A stretch of DNA of 64,000 bases, taken from the NCBI RefSeq assembly GCF_004342225.1, contig NZ_SMAR01000003.1, forward strand, positions 149,288 to 213,287, read 5' to 3'. A model generated the notes under the pieces. That model was not told the DNA's origin and did not search any database. It was given only the letters and a program-made list of their open reading frames with translations. Below, in pieces: positions 50,919 through 59,276 of this stretch; the stretch's first letter is position 1; every line of letters begins with the position of its first letter. The translations under genes and the position numbers were made by a program. The stretch is from Martelella mediterranea (GTDB lineage: Bacteria > Pseudomonadota > Alphaproteobacteria > Rhizobiales > Rhizobiaceae).

Positions 50919-51305
50919 TTGAAGCGCTTGTTATATCTTGCCGCTGGCTGGATAATGGTTGCCTTTGGGGTGATCGGAGCCATCCTGCCTGTCGTCCCGA
51001 CAGTGCCGTTCCTTCTGGTTGCTGCGGCAGCCTTTGCGCGTTCTTCGCCTGCTCTGGAAGCCCGGCTGATGAACCATCCGCACTTCGGCCCATCGCTCGT
51101 TGCGTGGCGGCAAGAAGGCGCGATTTCGCTACCGGCCAAACTGATGGCTGTTTCCGCCATGGCGGCAAGTTTCATTTCCGTGCTTGTTTTCAGCCCGGTT
51201 GGCCCCTGGCTTCAGGCGACAATCGGTGTGATCCTCTTGTCATGCGCTGCTTATGTGGTGACCCGCCCGTTGCCAGCCCCCGTGCTCGTGCGCGACAACA
51301 CATAA
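50919..51305 (+). CDS. YbaN-family (DUF454) inner-membrane protein
   Basis: 128 residues: LYLAAGWIMVAFGVIGAILP, VVPTVPFLLVAAAAFARSSP and two more hydrophobic helices, the YbaN/DUF454 pattern. Function unknown. I chose TTG at 50919, which gives MKRLLYLAAGW, aligned with E. coli YbaN, with GGAG (50907-50910) 8 bases upstream. GTG at 50910 overlaps the Shine-Dalgarno sequence. Confidence 0.87.
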   Translation: MKRLLYLAAGWIMVAFGVIGAILPVVPTVPFLLVAAAAFARSSPALEARLMNHPHFGPSLVAWRQEGAISLPAKLMAVSAMAASFISVLVFSPVGPWLQATIGVILLSCAAYVVTRPLPAPVLVRDNT

Positions 51306-51315
51306 ATCACGCGTT

Positions 51316-52362
51316 TCAGTCTTGTTTCCGCCAGTCCGGCTTGCTGATGCTGTGGTGAGGCGGGGAGGTGGGATCGTTGATCCGCTCCAGTACCGCTCTT
51401 GCAAGCTCTCTGCCAGCCTGCCGGAAATCTTCGCTCATTGTGATGATTGCCGGATTGATCCAGTTCAGAAAGTCAGCGGGCTGTTTGGCAACGAGATCAA
51501 TTTCATTGCCAAGTGTCAGCCCGGCAGCCCGGATTGCAGCAAGGATTGAAACAGCGCTGCCGCCTGAACAGGCGACAATGCCGTCCGGCTTGTCCGGGGC
51601 GCCAAGCATCCCGCTCAGGCGCTCGCGGATATCGGCCAGCGAGGAGTCCGTGCTGACCGAGGTGAGCGGTATTTCTTCAGCTTTGAAAGCGCGTAGTCCC
51701 TTTTCGAAACCGTTGCGGAAGTAGCGGTAATAGGTCAGGTGACCGGGCGGTTGCAGCGCGGCAATCCTCTTCCGGCCTTGCTGGAAAAGCCGTTCGACGG
51801 CCTCGTAGCCGTAAGCCTCGTTATCGAAATCATGAAACGGAAAATCCGTACAGGTTTCCATGCGGCCATGTGCTGCAAACGGAAAATTGCGATCCAGCAG
51901 AAATCGTATACGGGCGTCATCGGGGGCAATGCGGGAGATGATGATACCGTCAGCAGAGCCGGTATCCAGCACATAGCGTACCGCGGTCATCGGATCTGCA
52001 CCCGGCGGCTGAGGCATCAGCACGAGGTGATAAGGCGTTCCTGCAAGTTCGTCGGAGATTCCGAAAATCATCTGGCTGGTCATGCCCATAATTTCTTCAT
52101 CCACGGATAAAAGCAGGGCAATCACATTCGTTTTGCCGGTGCGCAGACGTACCCCCGCGCGGTTAGGCATATAGCCAAGCTGTTTGGCGACAAGGCGCAC
52201 GCGCTCCTTGGTCTGCTCCGCGATGTCGGGCGCGTCTTTGAGGGCACGCGAGACGGTTGTGACCCCGAGGCCAGTCATATACGCGATGGTTTTCAGTGTC
52301 GGGCGACCGCGCGGTTCTTCCTGTCGCGGATCTGCCCCGGATCCTGGTCTGGGTTGCCTCAA
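51316..52362 (-). CDS. LacI-family transcriptional regulator
   Basis: 348 residues. N-terminal HTH (TLKTIAYMTGLGVTTVSRAL, about residues 22-41, with the LacI hinge after residue 65) and a periplasmic-binding-protein-like effector domain. The start is TTG at 52362, with GGAGGAGGAAG close upstream on the minus strand. It is divergent from the sugar isomerase-oxidoreductase-reductase genes, so it most likely controls them. The effector is probably a sugar or derivative (inference). Confidence 0.9.
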   Translation of the reverse strand: MRQPRPGSGADPRQEEPRGRPTLKTIAYMTGLGVTTVSRALKDAPDIAEQTKERVRLVAKQLGYMPNRAGVRLRTGKTNVIALLLSVDEEIMGMTSQMIFGISDELAGTPYHLVLMPQPPGADPMTAVRYVLDTGSADGIIISRIAPDDARIRFLLDRNFPFAAHGRMETCTDFPFHDFDNEAYGYEAVERLFQQGRKRIAALQPPGHLTYYRYFRNGFEKGLRAFKAEEIPLTSVSTDSSLADIRERLSGMLGAPDKPDGIVACSGGSAVSILAAIRAAGLTLGNEIDLVAKQPADFLNWINPAIITMSEDFRQAGRELARAVLERINDPTSPPHHSISKPDWRKQD

Positions 52363-52733
52363 ACTGTCTTCCTCCTCCGGGGTAAATCGATTCGGCTGCG
52401 TATAAATGTTCTGGCATGTTCGTGCAAAAAACGAAAATCACAGGTTGCCGCATACAGGTCAGGCCCGTGCCTGATCGTTGCTGCCAGCCGACCCCAATTT
52501 AACCGATCCACCCTGTTCAATATTCTGAAACGTTGCGGATCGCTTGTCGAGAAAAAACTCTGTTCGACATATCGGTACTGAATTTATCGGCGATGGGGAG
52601 TTGTAAAACTCGTCAGGAAGCCTTTTATTGCTTGAAGTTGCCTGTAAGAGAATTGCGATCGATCCTGCCTGAAGAGGCATTTTGAAAGCGCAGATGGAGG
52701 TCTCCGGCAGGCTCAAAAGGGTGGGAGGAAGAT
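52363..52733. promoter_or_regulatory. Divergent control region, LacI gene / sugar genes
   Basis: 371 bases without a gene. TGAAACGTTGCG at 52526-52537 matches the LacI-type palindrome TGAAACGTTTCA at 10 of 12 positions and is the best operator candidate; AATCGATT near 52385 is a second short palindrome. The ribosome site GGGAGGAAG lies just before the isomerase start. Confidence 0.4.
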
Positions 52734-53495
52734 ATGACAAAACTAGGATTTCAGCTTTTCAGCGCACGGAATTTTCAGCCGTTCTCGAGCGTTTTTCAAA
52801 AACTCGCCGTCGCCGGATATGGCGAGGTTGAGGGCTATGGCGCACTCTACGATGATCTGGATGAGGCTGGGCTGAGACGGCTGGCTCATGATCTGGACGA
52901 TATTGGGCTCAGCATGCCGACCGGCCATTTTGGTTTGGCCACACTCGAAAACGATACAGATAAGGTGCTGAGCATCGCTTCGGCGCTCAAAATGGACAGC
53001 ATCTTCTGCCCGTTTTTGCCTGCTGAACAACGCCCGGATACTGCGAAGGGCTGGCATGAATTTGGTCAGCGTCTGGAAAAAGCCGGAGCGCCTTTCCGTG
53101 CGGCCGGTCTCACCTTCGGCTGGCATAACCACGATTTCGAGTTTCAGGCGCTGCCTGACGGAACAGCGCCGATCCGCCACATTTTTCAAGGTGGCCCTTC
53201 ACTGGCCTGGGAAGCGGATCTTGCCTGGGTCATTCGTGGCGGCGGTGACGCTTATTTCTGGGTGGAGTATTTCAAGGAGCGTATCACTTCTGTTCACGTG
53301 AAGGATATTGCTGAAGCTGGTGAAAATGAAGACGAAGATGGCTGGGCCGATGTCGGGCGTGGGACCGTGGACTGGCGCGGCCTGATGAAAGTGCTGAAGT
53401 CGATGCCGATCCGACACTATGTGGTTGAGCACGATAATCCGAATGACATTGACCGCTTCATCGAGCGCTCGATTGCATCTTTCCAGACTTTCTGA
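52734..53495 (+). CDS. Sugar phosphate isomerase/epimerase (xylose isomerase-like TIM barrel)
   Basis: 253 residues, AP-endonuclease-2 superfamily. Metal and substrate residues are seen in GWHNHDFEF (about residue 124), EADLAWV, SVHVKDIAEAG and YVVEHDNP. Relatives include inosose dehydratase and 3-keto-sugar epimerases. It is followed after 20 bases by a Gfo/Idh/MocA oxidoreductase, a frequent pairing in sugar or inositol breakdown. Exact reaction not assignable. Confidence 0.87.
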   Translation: MTKLGFQLFSARNFQPFSSVFQKLAVAGYGEVEGYGALYDDLDEAGLRRLAHDLDDIGLSMPTGHFGLATLENDTDKVLSIASALKMDSIFCPFLPAEQRPDTAKGWHEFGQRLEKAGAPFRAAGLTFGWHNHDFEFQALPDGTAPIRHIFQGGPSLAWEADLAWVIRGGGDAYFWVEYFKERITSVHVKDIAEAGENEDEDGWADVGRGTVDWRGLMKVLKSMPIRHYVVEHDNPNDIDRFIERSIASFQTF

Positions 53496-53515
53496 AGCAC
53501 CTCTCGGGAGGGGAT

Positions 53516-54649
53516 ATGACAAAGGAACTTGGGGTCGGCATCCTGGGATGCGGCAATATTTCTGAAACTTATTTTAAGCTGGCGCCGCTTTTCAAGGGGC
53601 TGAAAATCCTGGCCTGTGCGGACATCAACCCGGAAGCGGCAGAAGCCAAAGCGCAGGAGTTCGGTGTAACGGCTCAAAGTGTTGAAGCGCTTCTTGCCAA
53701 TGATGACGTTGATGTGATCGTGAACCTGACGATCCCGGCCGCACATTTCGAAATGTCGAAGCGAATTCTGGAAGCAGGAAAGCACGTCTATTCCGAAAAG
53801 CCGCTTGTTTTGTCGCTTGATGAAGGCAAAGCGCTCAAGCAGATCGCTGACGCCGGTGATCTGACAGTAGGCTGTGCGCCGGATACATTTCTGGGGGGTG
53901 CACATCAGCTGGCGCGCCGTTTTATCGATCAGGGGAGCATTGGCAGGGTGACCTCCGGGACATGCCATGTGATGAGCCACGGAATGGAGATGTGGCATCC
54001 GAACCCGGATTTTTTCTTTCTGCCCGGAGGCGGGCCGATCCTCGACCTCGGACCGTATTACATTGCCAATCTGATCAATCTGATCGGGCCAGTTAAAAGG
54101 GTCGCAGCACTGACATCGAAGGCAACAGAGACGCGTCTTATCACCAGCGTTCCGCGAAAAGGTGAGACGATCCCGGTTAGAACGCCCACCGATATTCATG
54201 CGTTGCTGGCTTTTGAAAATGGCGCCAGCATCACCCTGTCCGCCAGCTGGGACGTGTGGGCGCATCGCCACGCGAATATGGAACTTTACGGCACGGAAGG
54301 CTCTTTGTTCCTGCCGGACCCGAACTTCTTTGGCGGCAGAGTGGAGGCAGCCGGTCGTGATGGTTCTGTCGCCCCGCTGGATGAATGGGAGCATCCGTTC
54401 AGCATTGCCAATCAGGATTTTGAAAAGGGCGGACGGGCCAATTATCGAACGGCAGGTCTTGCAGATATGGCGCTGGCGTTGATCGAAGGGCGTGAGCCGC
54501 GGTGTTCTCTGGAAAGGGCGCTTCACGGTGTTGATGTCATGGTTGGTATTCTGACGTCAGGTGAAACCGGCGAGTTTGTCGAGTTATCAACCACTTGTAC
54601 GCAAGCTGAGGCGCTTGATGCTGACGCCGCAGCTTCACTCTTGCGTTGA
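53516..54649 (+). CDS. Gfo/Idh/MocA oxidoreductase of the sugar cluster
   Basis: 377 residues. Nucleotide fold GVGILGCGNISETYFKL, catalytic motif KHVYSEKPLVLSLDEG (about 93-108) with EKP, and GGGPILDLGPYYIANLI. It is co-directional with, and 20 bases after, the isomerase, with a ribosome site GGGAGGGG. Substrate unknown, probably a sugar or cyclitol. It differs clearly from the pair at 42-44 kb. Confidence 0.9.
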   Translation: MTKELGVGILGCGNISETYFKLAPLFKGLKILACADINPEAAEAKAQEFGVTAQSVEALLANDDVDVIVNLTIPAAHFEMSKRILEAGKHVYSEKPLVLSLDEGKALKQIADAGDLTVGCAPDTFLGGAHQLARRFIDQGSIGRVTSGTCHVMSHGMEMWHPNPDFFFLPGGGPILDLGPYYIANLINLIGPVKRVAALTSKATETRLITSVPRKGETIPVRTPTDIHALLAFENGASITLSASWDVWAHRHANMELYGTEGSLFLPDPNFFGGRVEAAGRDGSVAPLDEWEHPFSIANQDFEKGGRANYRTAGLADMALALIEGREPRCSLERALHGVDVMVGILTSGETGEFVELSTTCTQAEALDADAAASLLR

Positions 54650-54785
54650 CGCAAGGTATTCAGCCCGTGCACGCTGTATTGGATGTCAACGGGACAGGTC
54701 CGGGAAATCTTTCCGGCCTTTGTCTCTGGTTGGTGAATTGCGGAGCCGGATTATTGTTTAAAACTGAACTGTTAGGATGAATGAA

Positions 54786-55838
54786 ATGACGTGGAGACCG
54801 TCTGAAAAACGTTACGACACCATGAAATACAATCGGTGTGGCCAGTCCGGGTTGAAATTGCCGGCAATCTCACTGGGGCTCTGGCATAACTTCGGCGATG
54901 ACACTGAGCGACAGCGTAAGGTTGATATCTGCCAGACTGCTTTCGATCAGGGCATCACACACTTTGATCTGGCCAACAATTACGGGCCGCCGCCCGGAAG
55001 CGCTGAAATCGCGTTCGGATCCATCTTGAAGAACGAATTTGCCGGGCTGCGTGATCAGCTCATTATCTCGTCCAAGGCAGGGTATGATATGTGGCCCGGC
55101 CCTTATGGCGAGTGGGGCAGCCGCAAATATCTGATTGCATCATGTGATCAGAGCCTCAAACGCATGGGTCTGGATTACGTCGATATCTTCTACTCACACC
55201 GGTTCGATCCTGATACGCCGCTGGAGGAAACCATGCTGGCGCTGGATCATATCGTGCGGTCGGGAAGGGCGTTGTATGTGGGAATTTCGTCCTACAATTC
55301 CCAGCGCACGCGTGAGGCTTATGCGATCTTAAAAGAACTGAAGACGCCATTCGTTATCCACCAGCCCAGCTATTCTATGATCAACCGCTGGGTTGAAGAT
55401 GATGGTCTGCTGGACACGCTGGAAGAGCTGGGGCTCGGTTCGATTGTGTTTTCACCACTTGCTCAGGGTATGCTGACATCGAAATATCTGAACGGCGTGC
55501 CTGAACAAAGTCGCGCCGCACAGGGCAAATCATTGCAAACGAATTTCCTCGATGAAGAGACGCTGGATCATATCCGAGGGCTTAATGCCATTGCCGAACG
55601 CCGGGGGCAGACACTAGCTCAGATGGCGCTTGCATGGGTTTTGCGCCGGGGACGCGTGACGACGGCTCTGATTGGTGCAAGCCGCCCTGAGCAGGTGACG
55701 GATTGTGTGGCGGCACTCGATCATCCCGACTTCACCAATGCTGAACTGGCTGAGATCGATAAATACGCCAAAGATGCAAACATCAATATCTGGGCGAAAT
55801 CAGCCGAGCGCAAAGGTCCTGCCCGCAACAAGAAGTAA
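54786..55838 (+). CDS. Aldo/keto reductase, YghZ (L-glyceraldehyde 3-phosphate reductase) type
   Basis: 350 residues, TIM-barrel NADPH reductase. Catalytic Asp-Tyr-Lys-His set: FDLANNYGPPPGSAE (Asp, Tyr), IISSKAGYDMWPGPYGEWG (Lys) and DIFYSHRFDPDTPLEE (His). The insert WPGPYGEWGS is typical of YghZ/Gpr enzymes. The ATG at 54786 gives the usual MTWRPSEKRYD-type start; 54777 is also possible. It lies 136 bases after the oxidoreductase, so it may have its own promoter. Confidence 0.88.
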   Translation: MTWRPSEKRYDTMKYNRCGQSGLKLPAISLGLWHNFGDDTERQRKVDICQTAFDQGITHFDLANNYGPPPGSAEIAFGSILKNEFAGLRDQLIISSKAGYDMWPGPYGEWGSRKYLIASCDQSLKRMGLDYVDIFYSHRFDPDTPLEETMLALDHIVRSGRALYVGISSYNSQRTREAYAILKELKTPFVIHQPSYSMINRWVEDDGLLDTLEELGLGSIVFSPLAQGMLTSKYLNGVPEQSRAAQGKSLQTNFLDEETLDHIRGLNAIAERRGQTLAQMALAWVLRRGRVTTALIGASRPEQVTDCVAALDHPDFTNAELAEIDKYAKDANINIWAKSAERKGPARNKK

Positions 55839-55845
55839 GAATTAA

Positions 55846-55880
55846 GACACCCGCAAAAGCCTCAGGCCTTTGCGGGTGTC
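55846..55880. terminator. Bidirectional stem-loop between the reductase gene and znuA
   Basis: A perfect 12-bp stem, GACACCCGCAAA (55846-55857) with TTTGCGGGTGTC (55869-55880), centred between convergent genes and 7 bases after the reductase stop. No long U-run follows. Confidence 0.7.
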
Positions 55881-55930
55881 ATATCAAACAGACAGCTGCC
55901 CTCCGCGATCATGCGGACGGCGGCCTTCAA

Positions 55931-56998
55931 TCAGTCGGCGGCAAAGCAATCTGTCAGGTTGCCGGTCAGGTTTTCCAGAAGCTGGAAATAAAGATCGGAA
56001 CCGTCTTCGAGACCTGCGCCAATCGGGTCAAGCGTGCCAACGCGGGTATCGGTTCCTTCGATGACAGCATTGATGACTTTCGGCGGAAACTGCGGTTCAG
56101 AGAATACGCAGGCAACATTCAATTCCTGGATTTTATCCTGGATCTCGCGAATGCGCGCCGCGCTCGGCGGAGCTTCCGGGTTCACAGTAATCGAGCCTGA
56201 TGCTTCAACGCCAAAGCGGTTGCCATAGTAATGGTAGGCATCGTGGAACACGATGTATGGCTTGGCATCGATATCAGCCAACTGACCTTTGATCTGTGTA
56301 GTCAGACCGTCCAGTCGTGCGTCCAGCTTTGAGGCGTTCTCAAGGTAAACCGAAGCGTTGTCCGGATCGGCTGCAGCCAGTGTTTCAGCCATAGCGTCGG
56401 CAAAGGCTTTTGCATTTTCCGGGTCCAGCCACATATGCGGGTCGACTTCCCCGTCATGATGGTGGTGGGCTTCGTCGTGCTCGTGCTCTTCGGCGTGGTG
56501 ATGTTCATCTTCAGCATGGGCTGCGTCTTCATGTGCATGTTCGTCATGCTCTTCGTGAGCGTGCTCGTCATGGGCATGATCGTGATCGTCATGGTGCTCG
56601 CCATGTTCATGGTCGTGATCATGTGCTTCGAAAGCGCCGCCTTCGCGCGGAGCCAAAGTCTCAACGCCGGGCGCATCTTCCAGGGCGACAACCTCAGCGT
56701 CACTGCTCAGCGCTGACAGAGGTTTTTCCATGAAGTGCTCCAGAGCCGGACCGACCCAGAAAACAACGTTGGCGTTCTGCAATGCGCGTGCATCAGATGG
56801 CGTCATGTTATAGGTATGCGGTGAGGCCGCGCCCTTGACCAACAGAGATGTCTCGGTATCCGTGCCTTCTGTGATCGAGGAAAGCAGCGAATAAACCGGC
56901 TTGATCGTTGCCACGACCTTTACCGGCTCCTGCGCAACTGCCGCGCTGGCGCTGACAAGACCAGCGGAAGCCAGAAGGAAAATGCGAAACGCTTTCAT
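55931..56998 (-). CDS. znuA: ZnuA, periplasmic zinc-binding protein
   Basis: 355 residues. Signal peptide (cleavage after SAAVA near residue 22) and the cluster-9 metal-binding fold with His ligands in SPHTYNMTPSD (His61), DPHMWLDP (His188) and FHDAYHYYG. A loop at residues 126-181 carries 24 histidines among Asp and Glu, typical of zinc rather than manganese carriers, probably to gather zinc. It delivers Zn2+ to ZnuBC. It is divergent from znuC with a Zur-box candidate between. Confidence 0.95.
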   Translation of the reverse strand: MKAFRIFLLASAGLVSASAAVAQEPVKVVATIKPVYSLLSSITEGTDTETSLLVKGAASPHTYNMTPSDARALQNANVVFWVGPALEHFMEKPLSALSSDAEVVALEDAPGVETLAPREGGAFEAHDHDHEHGEHHDDHDHAHDEHAHEEHDEHAHEDAAHAEDEHHHAEEHEHDEAHHHHDGEVDPHMWLDPENAKAFADAMAETLAAADPDNASVYLENASKLDARLDGLTTQIKGQLADIDAKPYIVFHDAYHYYGNRFGVEASGSITVNPEAPPSAARIREIQDKIQELNVACVFSEPQFPPKVINAVIEGTDTRVGTLDPIGAGLEDGSDLYFQLLENLTGNLTDCFAAD

Positions 56999-57021
56999 GA
57001 GAACCTCATTCTTGCTTGATG

Positions 57022-57038
57022 ATGTAATGTTATTACAT
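57022..57038. promoter_or_regulatory. Candidate Zur box between znuA and znuC
   Basis: ATGTAAT (57022-57028), GTT, ATTACAT (57032-57038): perfect 7-bp arms in an AT-rich 98-base gap between divergent znuA and znuCB-zur. AT-rich palindromes of this sort, with TAATGT/ACATTA overlapping arms, match the known alphaproteobacterial Zur operators in kind. It would allow Zn-loaded Zur to shut both directions. Confidence 0.75.
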
Positions 57039-57096
57039 TATATGCAAGGTGTCATAACGTATGCGATAGAGGTCCGCAAGATGGAGTGCGATAAAA

Positions 57097-57951
57097 TTGA
57101 AAACCAGTGAAAGAGACGATCCGCTTCTGGTCTCACTTGATAATGCCGGAATGTGGCGCAGTGGCCGCTGGCTGGTTCGAGGGGTCAGCTTTACTGTGCG
57201 CCGCGGCGAGATTGTCACACTTATCGGACCGAATGGCGCTGGGAAATCGACCAGTGCCAAGATGGCTATCGGTGTCTCAAAGCCTGATGAAGGCAATGTT
57301 CGCCGGGCGCCGGAGCTGAAGACAGCTTATGTTCCGCAAAAAATCAATATCGATCATGCATTGCCGCTGACAGTCAAAAGACTGATGACGCTGACCGGAC
57401 CGCTTTCGCGCAGGGATATTGATGAAGCTCTCGATTCTGTCGGGATCGCACATCTGGCAGGAGCTGAGGTGCAAAATCTTTCCGGCGGAGAGTTTCAGCG
57501 GGCGCTTCTTGCGCGCGCGGTTGCTCGTAAGCCTGACCTTCTGGTTCTGGATGAGCCCGTTCAAGGCGTCGATTATTCCGGAGAAATTGCGCTTTATGAG
57601 CTGATTTCGGAAATCCGCAGGCGTCAAGGCTGCGGTGTTCTTTTGATTTCGCACGATCTGCATGTGGTTATGGCTGCCACCGATACGGTTGTGTGCCTCA
57701 ACGGTCATGTTTGTTGCACGGGCACGCCTGAAGCTGTCAGCAGCAGTGAAGCCTATCAGACACTGTTCGGGGCCCGTGCCATGGGCGCGCTGGCGCTTTA
57801 CCGCCACGAGCATGACCATACACATCTGCCCGATGGACGGGTGACGTCAGTTGACAGAGCGGGGCACGCACACGGCAGGACGAGCGTTAATCCGCATTCT
57901 GCCTCGGAAAACGCCGATGCAAAGAAGAAGGATGAGCAGGATGCTGGATGA
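57097..57951 (+). CDS. znuC: ZnuC, zinc ABC transporter ATPase
   Basis: 284 residues. Walker A GPNGAGKST (about residues 48-56), signature LSGGEFQRALLARA, Walker B LLVLDEPVQGVD and the H-loop (ISHDLHVV). A His-rich C-terminal tail (RHEHDHTHLPDG) is typical of ZnuC. It energises import through ZnuB. The start is TTG (57097) with GGAG about 10 bases upstream. Confidence 0.94.
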   Translation: MKTSERDDPLLVSLDNAGMWRSGRWLVRGVSFTVRRGEIVTLIGPNGAGKSTSAKMAIGVSKPDEGNVRRAPELKTAYVPQKINIDHALPLTVKRLMTLTGPLSRRDIDEALDSVGIAHLAGAEVQNLSGGEFQRALLARAVARKPDLLVLDEPVQGVDYSGEIALYELISEIRRRQGCGVLLISHDLHVVMAATDTVVCLNGHVCCTGTPEAVSSSEAYQTLFGARAMGALALYRHEHDHTHLPDGRVTSVDRAGHAHGRTSVNPHSASENADAKKKDEQDAG

Positions 57952-58756
57952 TTTTTTCACGCGCGCGCTTCTTGCAGGCATTGGTGTGGCGTTGATGGCC
58001 GGGCCTCTGGGTTGCTTTATCATCTGGCGCAAGATGGCCTACTTCGGTGATACGATGGCACACTCTGCTTTGCTGGGGGTTGCGCTTTCACTTTTGTTCT
58101 CCGCCAACCTGACACTGAGCGTGTTCGTTGTTGCAACGCTCGTTTCAGTCGTTCTGATCCTGCTGGAAAGGCGCCGCGCGCTTTCCTCTGACAGTCTGCT
58201 TGGTATTCTTGCTCATTCGACGCTGGCGATCGGGCTTGTCATCGTTTCGTTTCTGACGTGGGTGCGTGTTGACCTGATCAGCTATCTTTTCGGCGACATT
58301 CTCTCTGTAACCCGCTCAGACATTGCCATTGTCTGGCTTGGCGGGGCTTTCATCATCACCGCTGTGATTGCGCTCTGGCGTCCGCTGATGGCGGCAACCG
58401 TTTCCGCTGAGATCGCACAGGCCGAGGGGCTGAAACCGGAGACAACACGCTTTATCTTTATGATGTTGATGGCGCTAGTGATTGCCATTGCGATGAAGAT
58501 CATCGGGATCATGCTGATTACATCACTGCTGATCATACCGGCGGCGGCAGCCAGGCGATTTGCAAAGACACCGGAAGCGATGGCAGTTATGGCTTCGGTA
58601 ATCGGCGTGCTTGCCGTCATTGGAGGATTATATTCCTCGCTTTATTATGATACGCCGTCGGGACCCTCGATTGTTGTCGCTGCTGTGGTTCTGTTTATCG
58701 TGAGCCTTGTGCCACTGACGCGAAGGCAAATGCATCTCTCACGGGAGGATCAATGA
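57941..58756 (+). CDS. znuB: ZnuB, zinc ABC transporter membrane protein
   Basis: 271 residues, ABC-3 family with about eight transmembrane helices, including LLAGIGVALMAGPLGCFIIW and GDTMAHSALLGVAL near the N-terminus. The ATG at 57941 overlaps znuC by 11 bases and has AAGGA 8 bases upstream; 57932 is an alternative. It forms the channel for Zn2+ delivered by ZnuA. Confidence 0.94.
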   Translation: MLDDFFTRALLAGIGVALMAGPLGCFIIWRKMAYFGDTMAHSALLGVALSLLFSANLTLSVFVVATLVSVVLILLERRRALSSDSLLGILAHSTLAIGLVIVSFLTWVRVDLISYLFGDILSVTRSDIAIVWLGGAFIITAVIALWRPLMAATVSAEIAQAEGLKPETTRFIFMMLMALVIAIAMKIIGIMLITSLLIIPAAAARRFAKTPEAMAVMASVIGVLAVIGGLYSSLYYDTPSGPSIVVAAVVLFIVSLVPLTRRQMHLSREDQ

Positions 58757-59160
58757 TGGCCGCACATGCCCGTAAACTTACCAAAAACCAGTCTCTGGTC
58801 TTCGGTTGTCTGAATGAAAGCCAGAGCCCGCTCAGCGCATATACAATACTTGATCGCCTGCGTGAGCATGGCTTCAAGGCACCTCTTCAGGTTTATCGCG
58901 CGCTTGAGAAGTTGATTGATGCCGGGCTGGTACATCGGCTGGAGAGCATGAATGCCTTCGTTGCCTGCGCCCATCCGGATCAGGATTGCAGCCATCACGG
59001 TATGACGGCTTTTGCAATCTGCGAGAACTGTGGTGCCGTGAAGGAATTTCATGCCCATGATATTGAGGAGGCTCTGCTTGCCAGAGCGGCACAGGCAGAT
59101 TTCAAATCCAGCAAAATGACGGTTGAAATCCGTGGGCTTTGTGCTGATTGTCGCCACTGA
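58753..59160 (+). CDS. zur: Zur, zinc-responsive Fur-family repressor
   Basis: 135 residues. Winged helix N-terminus (YTILDRLREHGFKAPLQVYRALEKL, quoted in parts TILDRLREHGF and LQVYRALEKLIDAG), then Zn sites with the structural cysteines CENCG and CADCRH. It overlaps znuB by 4 bases (ATGA), so it is made with the importer it controls; its operator is probably 57022-57038. The Fur-type iron alternative is unlikely given the context. Confidence 0.93.
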   Translation: MMAAHARKLTKNQSLVFGCLNESQSPLSAYTILDRLREHGFKAPLQVYRALEKLIDAGLVHRLESMNAFVACAHPDQDCSHHGMTAFAICENCGAVKEFHAHDIEEALLARAAQADFKSSKMTVEIRGLCADCRH

Positions 59161-59276
59161 AGGCTTTTTTAAGCGGATCGTCTTCCTTGGAAACGTATGC
59201 GCGCGTCACTTGTTTTTTGTAGCGCCTTTTCGCCGATAATACTGGGTGAGGCCAACTGACGGTTGAACTGTTTGTC

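Noticed and set aside
56435..56716. A 93-codon plus-strand frame predicting a very hydrophobic Met/Val-rich membrane protein
   Set aside because: It is the antisense of the His/Asp/Glu-rich loop of znuA: CAT and CAC codons read backwards as ATG and GTG, creating false hydrophobicity. No ribosome site.
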